This document shows, piece after piece, positions 5,170-10,167 of a stretch of 10,167 bases of DNA; position 1 is the stretch's first letter, and each line of letters opens with the position of its first letter. The notes under the pieces were generated by a model. That model searched no databases, was not told the DNA's origin, and saw only the letters and a list, made by a program, of their open reading frames with translations. Position numbers and translations under genes: made by a program. The stretch is from an uncultured Acidaminococcus sp. (GTDB lineage Bacteria > Bacillota > Negativicutes > Acidaminococcales > Acidaminococcaceae): assembly GCA_900770265.1 (NCBI GenBank), contig CAAGJR010000185.1:1-10167 (forward strand), in the 5' to 3' direction.

Positions 5170-6090
5170 TTACGGCTCCGGCAGCACGGCACACCAGAAC
5201 AGGATGGTGAACATGCTGAGTACCGTGGATAACACCGTCAGCTTTGTAGCAAATGGTGCATCGCTGCCGTACCGGGCGGCGAAGATGGCCGTGGTGGCTC
5301 CTGCCGGCATACCGGTCATGAGCACGGCGATCCCCGTAGCCACTGCATCCAGATGCAGCGCTGCACTGACGCCCCAGGCGAGAGCCGGCAGCAGCAGCAG
5401 ACGCAGCACGCTGTACAGGAAGCTGTCCCGGTTGAAGATGGTCAAAAACGGCACGTCCGCCAGGATGGTGCCGATGATGAACATGGTGATGGCCGCATTG
5501 CAGCTGCCGATGTACTTGATGGTCATGGTCAGGAATCCGGGCAGGTGCACCTGGGTCACCATGATCAGGATGCCGATGTATACCCCGATGAGGCAGGGAT
5601 GGGTCAGCACCTTCTGCAGCACCTGCCGCCGGCTCATGTGGGAAGCCATGAAATAACTGGTACCCACGGACCACATGACCATGCGCAGGGGAATCAGGAA
5701 CACGGAGGCATAGAACAGCCCCAGGCTGCCATACACCCCTTCGGCCACCGGATAGCCCAGAAAACCGCTGTTGGATACCAGGGTGCCGTACTGCAGCACC
5801 TTTTTCCGGGTATCCGGATACCGGTTGAACAGGAAATGGTTCAGTCCCATGAAGATGAGCTGCAAAATGGCCCCGGCCGCCAGGATCCGGCTGCAGGTGA
5901 CGAAAATGTTCCCCTCAAAGGGCATGAGACAGGATTTGATGATGTTGCAGGGAATGATGATGTTCACCACCACATCGGTGAGGCACCGTTTCCCCGGTTC
6001 GTCGATGATGTTCTTTTTGCGCAGGACCAGCCCGATGAGGATCATCAGGAACAGAGAGAGCTGCAGGTTCCCCAATCGAACGATATCCAT
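5170..6090 (-). CDS. AEC-family permease (auxin efflux carrier-like transporter)
   Basis: This is a 306-residue protein with about ten hydrophobic helices and no signal peptidase site. It shows AEC-family signatures: the SNSGFLGYP stretch (106-114) in the broken-helix region of the first half and TGMPAGATT (259-267) with ARYGSDAPFA (272-281) in the second half. Bacterial members transport organic acids such as malate or malonate, or amino-acid-like compounds, across the inner membrane; the substrate here is not predictable. AAGGGAGGGG (6095-6104) precedes the ATG by a few bases and overlaps the stop codon of the dehydrogenase gene, which shows tight operon coupling. It may export or import a product of the acetyltransferase or dehydrogenase encoded upstream. 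Confidence 0.85.
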   Translation of the reverse strand: MDIVRLGNLQLSLFLMILIGLVLRKKNIIDEPGKRCLTDVVVNIIIPCNIIKSCLMPFEGNIFVTCSRILAAGAILQLIFMGLNHFLFNRYPDTRKKVLQYGTLVSNSGFLGYPVAEGVYGSLGLFYASVFLIPLRMVMWSVGTSYFMASHMSRRQVLQKVLTHPCLIGVYIGILIMVTQVHLPGFLTMTIKYIGSCNAAITMFIIGTILADVPFLTIFNRDSFLYSVLRLLLLPALAWGVSAALHLDAVATGIAVLMTGMPAGATTAIFAARYGSDAPFATKLTVLSTVLSMFTILFWCAVLPEP

Positions 6091-6102
6091 GGAACCCCTC
6101 CC

Positions 6103-6933
6103 TTACGATAATTTTTTCATGACCCAGCGGGCCGCCATATCAAAGATGCCGGTGGGCAGGATCGTATGGGCGATCAGCAGCAGCCAGGCATCCTTCCCGC
6201 ACAGGTACCGGGCCTGAGGCTGGGCCGCATTGGCTGCCAGAAAAATGGTCCTGGCCACATCCTGGGGACTGGACAGCCATTTCTTTTCATATAAATGGTG
6301 GATGCCCGCCGCCATCTTCGCTGCAGCTTTGGCGTAGGGTCCCCGCCGGGAAGACGCCTCCAGATGATCCGCCGCGATGTGGCCCCAGGGCGTCTTCACC
6401 AGCCCCGGCTCCACAATGGCCACCTGCACGCCCTGCTCCGCTGTTTCCATGCGCAGGGCATCGCTGAGGGCCTCCAGGGCATATTTGCTGGCGTGATACC
6501 AGCCGCCGAAGGGCCCGGTGAGCCGGCCGGCAATGGACGACACCATGACGATGCGGCCCCTGTGCTGCCGGCGGAACAGGGGCAGGACCAGTTTCGTCAG
6601 ACGGATGGCCCCGAACACGTTCACTTCCAGCTGACGCTGGGCTTCGGAAAGAGGTACGTCCTCCACCGCTCCGTAGGAGCCATACCCGGCATTGTTGATC
6701 AGGATGTCCAGGCTGCCCTGCTGATCCAGGATCTGCTGCAGGGCTGTCTGACAGGAATAGTCCTTCGTCACGTCCAGTACCAGGGGGATGACCCCATATT
6801 TGGAAAGTTCCCGGAGCTTGTCCAGCCGCCGGGCCGCCCCGTAGACGATGTGCCCGGTCCTGGCCAGCAAAATGGCGGTTTCCCGCCCGATTCCGCTGCT
6901 GGCGCCGGTCACCAGCACCACTTGCTGTTCCAT
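6103..6933 (-). CDS. Short-chain dehydrogenase/reductase (SDR)
   Basis: The 276-residue classical SDR has a Rossmann cofactor loop TGASSGIG (9-16), NNAG (80-83), a structural Asn105, and the catalytic set Ser133, Tyr146 and Lys150 (YHASK). Arg35/Arg36 after the second strand (GAARR) favour NADP(H) over NAD(H). The C-terminal part (about 245-276) is hydrophobic and basic, which suggests substrate binding or loose membrane contact. It resembles the group of oxidoreductases that act on lipophilic carbonyl or alcohol substrates, but the substrate is unknown. AAGGAG lies 8 bases before the ATG. Only 12 bases separate it from the GNAT gene upstream and 12 from the permease gene downstream, so all three are probably one transcript. 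Confidence 0.88.
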   Translation of the reverse strand: MEQQVVLVTGASSGIGRETAILLARTGHIVYGAARRLDKLRELSKYGVIPLVLDVTKDYSCQTALQQILDQQGSLDILINNAGYGSYGAVEDVPLSEAQRQLEVNVFGAIRLTKLVLPLFRRQHRGRIVMVSSIAGRLTGPFGGWYHASKYALEALSDALRMETAEQGVQVAIVEPGLVKTPWGHIAADHLEASSRRGPYAKAAAKMAAGIHHLYEKKWLSSPQDVARTIFLAANAAQPQARYLCGKDAWLLLIAHTILPTGIFDMAARWVMKKLS

Positions 6934-6945
6934 AATGGTTTCTCC

Positions 6946-7515
6946 TTATTTTTTCAGCTGGGGATAGGGCGTAATGGGCGGCTGGGGACTTGTGTGTTCA
7001 CCCAGGTTCAGCCCCATCCAGATCATATTGTACCAGCGGCCGAATTTGTAGCCGCATTTTTTGAACAGCCCCACGGGGGTAAAGCCCAGGTGGGCATGGA
7101 ATTCGGCGCTGTTGCAGTCCAGGTATTCGTCCGCCTTTTCCGGCAAGCCGATGCAGGCATACACATCCAGGATGCCCATCTGCTTCAGGGCATCCAGCAG
7201 AGCCCCATAGAGTTTCTTCCCCAGCCCGTGCTTCTTTAGATGGATATCCACGTAGATGCTCAGTTCCGCAGCCCAGTCATAGGCAGCCCGGCCCACAAAA
7301 GAACCGGCGTAGGCATAGCCCACCACCCGGCCATCTTCCTCGGCCACAAAATAAGGATACCGCTCCTTCGTATGGGCGATCCGCTGCCGGAACTCTTCCA
7401 CACTGGGCACATCATATTCAAAGGTGATCACCGTACTCTCTACATAAGGCGCATAAATGGCCCGGATGGCCGCTGCATCGTCAATGGTTGCTTCCCGGAT
7501 GATGATATCACTCAT
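6946..7515 (-). CDS. GNAT N-acetyltransferase, phosphinothricin/amino-acid acetyltransferase type
   Basis: The 189-residue protein matches the PAT/MnaT (YncA) branch of the GNAT superfamily: TFEYDVPSVEEFRQRI (31-46), YPYFVAEEDGRVVGYAYA (53-70), RAAYDWAAELSIYV (76-89), an acetyl-CoA loop K94-x-x-G97-x-G99, and a C-terminal GF-x-PVG with KCGYKFGRWYNMIWM. These enzymes acetylate the amino group of small amino acids or analogues such as methionine sulfone, methionine sulfoximine and phosphinothricin, using acetyl-CoA in the cytoplasm. It is the first gene of the leftward operon, with a GGGGGGAG ribosome binding site close before the ATG and a good promoter at 7553-7582. About 17 residues at the C-terminus (proline-rich, TSPQPPITPYP) extend beyond the usual fold. 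Confidence 0.85.
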   Translation of the reverse strand: MSDIIIREATIDDAAAIRAIYAPYVESTVITFEYDVPSVEEFRQRIAHTKERYPYFVAEEDGRVVGYAYAGSFVGRAAYDWAAELSIYVDIHLKKHGLGKKLYGALLDALKQMGILDVYACIGLPEKADEYLDCNSAEFHAHLGFTPVGLFKKCGYKFGRWYNMIWMGLNLGEHTSPQPPITPYPQLKK

Positions 7516-7552
7516 GGGACTCCCCCCTCATTGGATTTACATTCATAGTTGT

Positions 7553-7582
7553 ATTATAGGGCAAACCCCCTGTAAAGTGCAA
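7553..7582 (-). promoter_or_regulatory. Promoter of the leftward GNAT-SDR-AEC-hydrolase cluster
   Basis: On the minus strand, TTGCAC (7577-7582), an 18-base spacer and a perfect TATAAT (7553-7558) lie about 40 bases before the GNAT start codon. It is the only strong promoter seen for the four leftward genes. It stands divergent to the promoter of the flavodoxin-ferredoxin gene, with about 60 bases between them. Confidence 0.65.
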
Positions 7583-7616
7583 ATGGTCTCCCCATTTCTC
7601 TGTTTTTTATGGGTAC

Positions 7617-7645
7617 TGGCTTTTCCGCTAAAAATACGGTATGAT
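7617..7645 (+). promoter_or_regulatory. Probable promoter of the flavodoxin-ferredoxin gene
   Basis: TATGAT at 7640-7645 is a plausible -10 box, with a weak -35 (TGGCTT, 7617-7622) 17 bases upstream. The surroundings (TACGGTATGATA) closely resemble the promoter before the sulfite reductase (TATGGTATGATT). If it is used, transcription starts near 7652, downstream of the first in-frame ATG at 7641. Confidence 0.45.
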
Positions 7646-7688
7646 AAAAAGAAGTGAAATTTCTGAACAATGCAGGGAGGTCTTACCT

Positions 7689-8543
7689 TTGTTGAAACAC
7701 ATCACGACGATTTCGTTCAGTCCCACCGGCCAGACGGAGCAGCTGGTGCACGCGTTCGGACAGGCCCTGGCCGGGCGGTTCCAGGCTGAAGGGGTCACCC
7801 TGGATCACACATCCTTCACCCTGCCGGAAGGCCAGAAGGAGCTGCGCACCTACGGCCCGGATACCCTGGTGGTGTTCGGTACCCCCACCTACGCCGGACG
7901 GATTCCCAACAAGGCCCTGCCTTTTGTCCAGCAGCTGTTTACCGGTGATCCGGACAAAAAGACGCCGGCGGTGGCCCTGGTCACTTTCGGCAATCGGGCC
8001 TATGACAGTTCGCTGACGGAACTGCGGGACGAACTGGAAAAGAAGGATTTCCGGGTGTTTGCCGGCGGTGCTTTCGCCTGTGCCCATGCCTTCGCTGCCA
8101 TCGGAGAAGAACATCCCACCGCGGAAGACAAAGAGGCCTTCAAAGCCCTGGTGGATGCGGTGGAAAAAGCCCTGCGCAGCGGAAAGCCTCTGGAAACGGT
8201 GGTCATCAATGAAAATGCGCCTGTGGCACCCTACTACATCCCCAAAGGAGAGGACGGCCAGCCGGCCAAATTCCTGAAGGCCAAACCGAAGACGGACCTG
8301 ACGAAATGCGACCACTGCGGCAAATGCGCCACTGTGTGCCCCATGGGCTCCATCAATCCGGACAATACGGACGAAGTACCCGGCATCTGCATCAAATGCC
8401 AGGCCTGCATCAAGTACTGCCCGAAGGGAGCCAAGTATTTCGACGACCCCCGGTTCCTGTCCCACAAGGCCATGCTGGAAAAGAACTACAAACGGACGGC
8501 AAAGTCGGATATTTTTATTGAGTCACTAGTCTCTAGTCACTAG
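7689..8543 (+). CDS. EFR1-type protein: flavodoxin-like domain plus two 4Fe-4S clusters
   Basis: This 284-residue protein (from TTG 7689) has a flavodoxin-like N-terminal domain with an FMN phosphate loop SFSPTGQTEQ near residues 9-18 and VFGTPTYAGRIP around 62-73. It ends in a bacterial-ferredoxin domain with two complete motifs, C207-x2-C-x2-C-x3-CP and C234-x2-C-x2-C-x3-CP. It likely shuttles electrons between flavin and iron-sulfur partners in the cytoplasm; the redox partner is unknown. The reading frame is open back to ATG 7641, but that ATG lies inside a -10 box and has no ribosome binding site. AGGGAGG (7674-7680) instead points to adjacent TTG codons at 7689 (8 bases) or 7692 (11 bases), and homology-like sequence starts just there. 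The last codons and the TAG stop come from a heptamer repeat array. Confidence 0.82.
   Translation: MLKHITTISFSPTGQTEQLVHAFGQALAGRFQAEGVTLDHTSFTLPEGQKELRTYGPDTLVVFGTPTYAGRIPNKALPFVQQLFTGDPDKKTPAVALVTFGNRAYDSSLTELRDELEKKDFRVFAGGAFACAHAFAAIGEEHPTAEDKEAFKALVDAVEKALRSGKPLETVVINENAPVAPYYIPKGEDGQPAKFLKAKPKTDLTKCDHCGKCATVCPMGSINPDNTDEVPGICIKCQACIKYCPKGAKYFDDPRFLSHKAMLEKNYKRTAKSDIFIESLVSSH
8522..8542. repeat. Heptamer tandem repeat, 3 x GTCACTA
   Basis: Three head-to-tail copies (GTCACTA, GTCTCTA, GTCACTA) of the same 7-mer seen at 4028-4055 occur in the same orientation. They overlap the 3' end of the flavodoxin-ferredoxin gene, encoding its last residues (SLVSSH) and, with the next G, its TAG stop codon. 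A bidirectional terminator follows 15 bases later. Confidence 0.8.
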
Positions 8544-8557
8544 TCTGCAGCCAAAAG

Positions 8558-8589
8558 AAAGCACCCGCCCTGGATGGACGGGTGCTTTT
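8558..8589. terminator. Bidirectional terminator between convergent genes
   Basis: AAAGCACCCG (8558-8567) and CGGGTGCTTT (8579-8588) form a 10-bp perfect stem with an 11-base loop. A T-run follows on the plus strand, and an A-rich stretch (CCAAAAGAAA) precedes it, so the minus-strand transcript also ends in a T-rich tract. It can serve both the flavodoxin-ferredoxin gene and the leftward nitroreductase gene, whose stop codon begins only a few bases away. Confidence 0.8.
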
Positions 8590-8593
8590 GATT

Positions 8594-9130
8594 TTATTTC
8601 AGGAAATATACCCGATGTTCCTTGCGCAGCGGCGCTACCGGGATATCCCCTTTCACGTAGCCCACCACGCAGTGGCCGATGCCTTCGTAGTCACCGGTGA
8701 TGCCCAGGGATTTCAGCAGGGCCTTGCCTTCCGGCCGCTCGAACTCTTCTTTGGCCCGGTGGATCCAGCAGCTGCCCAGGCCCAGGGAATGGGCGGCCAG
8801 CATCAGGTTGCCCATGACCAGGGAGCCGTCATACACGGCCGTGGGCCGGTTCTTGTCGGCCAGTACCACCAGCACTGCCGGAGCACCATAGAAGGGATCG
8901 AACGAAGGTTCCCAGCCCCCGATTTCGCAGTTCAGCTTGCTCAGCCGCTTGATCATGGCCGGATTGGTGATGGCCAGGATGATGGTATCCTGGCTGCCCC
9001 GCCCGCTGGCGGCGTACAGCCCGGCCTTGATGATCTCCCGCAGATCGGCTTCCGGCACCGGGTCCGGTTTATAGCTGCGGATGCTGCGCCGCAGCTGCAT
9101 GGCTTCCAATACTTCATTGTTATTGCTCAT
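8594..9130 (-). CDS. Nitroreductase-family flavoprotein
   Basis: The 178-residue protein is a compact nitroreductase-fold enzyme. It has the N-terminal FMN-phosphate motif RRSIRSY (14-20), AASGRGSQ (40-47) at the flavin edge, PFYGAPAVLVVLAD (79-92), and the helix DGSLVMGNLMLAAHSLGLGSCWI (101-123) that packs at the dimer interface. C-terminal Arg/Lys residues (RKEHRVYFLK) complete the FMN site. Such enzymes use NAD(P)H to reduce nitro compounds, quinones or other flavin-accessible substrates in the cytoplasm; the physiological substrate is unknown. I chose ATG 9130 because AAGGAG lies about 9 bases upstream; the frame stays open further but those codons are not flanked by start signals. It is shorter than the typical 200-220 residue enzymes but intact. 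Confidence 0.85.
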   Translation of the reverse strand: MSNNNEVLEAMQLRRSIRSYKPDPVPEADLREIIKAGLYAASGRGSQDTIILAITNPAMIKRLSKLNCEIGGWEPSFDPFYGAPAVLVVLADKNRPTAVYDGSLVMGNLMLAAHSLGLGSCWIHRAKEEFERPEGKALLKSLGITGDYEGIGHCVVGYVKGDIPVAPLRKEHRVYFLK

Positions 9131-9164
9131 GGATGTCACTCCTTTTTTTCTCATTTCACCTGTC

Positions 9165-9192
9165 ATGATACCATACCTGCCCCGGCGTGGCA
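9165..9192 (-). promoter_or_regulatory. Extended -10 promoter of the nitroreductase gene
   Basis: On the minus strand, TGGTATCAT (9165-9173) forms an extended -10 element. TGCCAC (9187-9192) is a weak -35 at 16 bases. The start codon follows about 35 bases later. The element is nearly identical to TGGTATGAT before the sulfite reductase. Confidence 0.45.
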
Positions 9193-9225
9193 CCTCCTCC
9201 CGGCAAAAGTTTCCAAAAAATTTCT

Positions 9226-9254
9226 TTGACAATCCCACCGGGATGTGACATGCT
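9226..9254 (+). promoter_or_regulatory. Promoter of the secreted protein gene at right edge
   Basis: A perfect TTGACA (9226-9231), a 17-base spacer and CATGCT (9249-9254), preceded by TGA as an extended -10, lie about 40 bases before the ATG at 9296. The -10 box is imperfect but the strong -35 and TGn compensate. Confidence 0.5.
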
Positions 9255-9295
9255 AAAAGGTACAGACTATGGAAGCAAAGCAAGGAGGAGTATCC

Positions 9296-10167
9296 ATGAA
9301 ACTGTTTTCGAAAATCCGCACGGCCGGCGTCGCCCTGGCCCTGAGCCTGGTGGCCATGCCCCTGGCCATGGCCGATGCAAAGACCACGGCCATCGACGAA
9401 GTGATGGCCGCCCAGGAGGCCACCAACAAACAGGCCTATGTACAATACGAATTGAAGGGCACCCTGTTCAGCCCGGTGGGCATCGGCAACCTGCTGCTGA
9501 ACGGCAATGTGGTGGACCTGAAACCCACGAAGAAGAACCAGGAACGGGTGACGAGGGCGGACGCCCACGGCACCGCCGAACTGGTGGTCCTGGGCAGCCA
9601 GAAGAACTTCAACACCCCGGTGGAAGCCTATGCTGAAACCCGGGGCAGCAAGCTCACCGAATACATGAAGACGGACAAGGGCTGGGAACAGACCACCGTC
9701 CCCTTCACCATGCCCACGGAGGAAGAAATCACCAAATCCATGAAGGAATACCGTTCCACCATTTCTTCCGCCGAACTGCTGAAGGAAGACAGCCGGGAAA
9801 AGGTGTACAAGGTCACCGGCGACTGGGACAAGATCCTGGACCTGCAGGACAAGGATGCCAAAAAATCCATGAATGTGAACGGCGTGGATGTGGGCGAACT
9901 GCTGCGCCAGGTGAAGAACGTGGAATACACCATGGCCGTGGATAAGAAGACGAACCGGATCACGGTGCTCTCCATGGACCTGACCCCACTGCTGCAGACC
10001 GTGGGTGCCCAGCTCATGGACGCCGCTGCCACCCAGGACAAGAGCCTGGATCCCAACCAGCTGCAGATGATGAAAGCCATGCTGAAGGGCTCCAGCCTGA
10101 ACCTGAACGTGCTGCTCCGGTATGAAAAGGGCAAGGATGTAGTCATTCCCGCTGAAGCAAAGAACGC
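9296..10167 (+). CDS. Secreted protein of unknown function (partial, runs off right edge)
   Basis: An open frame runs from ATG 9296 to the window end (290 codons, no stop reached). AAGGAGG (9282-9288) sits 7 bases before the start. Residues 1-26 form a typical signal peptide: MKLFSKIR, a hydrophobic core (GVALALSLVAMPLA), and an AMA/DAK site for signal peptidase I; there is no lipobox cysteine. The mature part is lysine-rich and hydrophilic with alternating beta-like segments (for example YVQYELKGTLFS, NVEYTMAVDKKTNRITVLSMDLT), similar in style to Firmicutes DUF6612 or LppX/LprG-like proteins that bind lipids or act at the cell surface. That resemblance is from memory and weak. The gene is divergent from the nitroreductase, with separate promoters in the 165-base gap. 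Confidence 0.72.
   Translation, partial: MKLFSKIRTAGVALALSLVAMPLAMADAKTTAIDEVMAAQEATNKQAYVQYELKGTLFSPVGIGNLLLNGNVVDLKPTKKNQERVTRADAHGTAELVVLGSQKNFNTPVEAYAETRGSKLTEYMKTDKGWEQTTVPFTMPTEEEITKSMKEYRSTISSAELLKEDSREKVYKVTGDWDKILDLQDKDAKKSMNVNGVDVGELLRQVKNVEYTMAVDKKTNRITVLSMDLTPLLQTVGAQLMDAAATQDKSLDPNQLQMMKAMLKGSSLNLNVLLRYEKGKDVVIPAEAKN

Overview
The window reads as chromosomal DNA of a GC-rich bacterium with Firmicutes-style signals: purine-rich ribosome binding sites of the AAGGAG/GAGGTGA type, sigma-A-like promoters, and compact rho-independent terminators. The gene content (long-form YeiH-type transporter, siroheme sulfite reductase, EFR1-type flavodoxin-ferredoxin protein, small nitroreductase) would suit an anaerobic member of the Negativicutes such as an Acidaminococcaceae species. 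That placement is an inference; no rRNA or other marker gene is present.

Region 1 (1-4123) is a sulfur-assimilation unit. A consensus promoter (172-200) is followed by a perfect 16-bp palindrome at the transcription start, a well-spaced ribosome binding site, and a previously unlisted 26-codon leader ORF (268-348) with six cysteines clustered as VCMCCCCQRMC. After it come about 160 bases of structured, non-coding leader and a strong intrinsic terminator (510-541) placed before the first structural gene. An alternative pairing can sequester the 5' arm of this terminator. This looks like a cysteine-responsive transcription attenuator controlling a YeiH-family sulfate/sulfite transporter gene, a 73-residue tail-anchored membrane protein gene, and, behind its own extended -10 promoter, a siroheme/4Fe-4S sulfite reductase gene.

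Region 2 (4124-7582) is a leftward four-gene cluster that starts from one good promoter (7553-7582): a GNAT acetyltransferase of the phosphinothricin/amino-acid N-acyltransferase type, a short-chain dehydrogenase, an AEC-family permease, and a membrane-anchored alpha/beta hydrolase. It converges on the sulfite reductase. The two 3' ends overlap: each transcript has its terminator near the stop codon of the opposing gene, and a four-copy heptamer repeat lies between.

Region 3 (7583-8589) carries a rightward gene for a flavodoxin-like protein with two 4Fe-4S clusters, probably started from a TTG codon. A second heptamer array supplies its last codons and its stop. A bidirectional terminator separates it from the convergent nitroreductase gene (8594-9130). 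Region 4 (9131-10167) holds divergent promoters for the nitroreductase and for a secreted protein of unknown function that runs off the right edge.

The main result is the putative cysteine-leader attenuator. The heptamer arrays at convergent gene ends are the second observation worth following.
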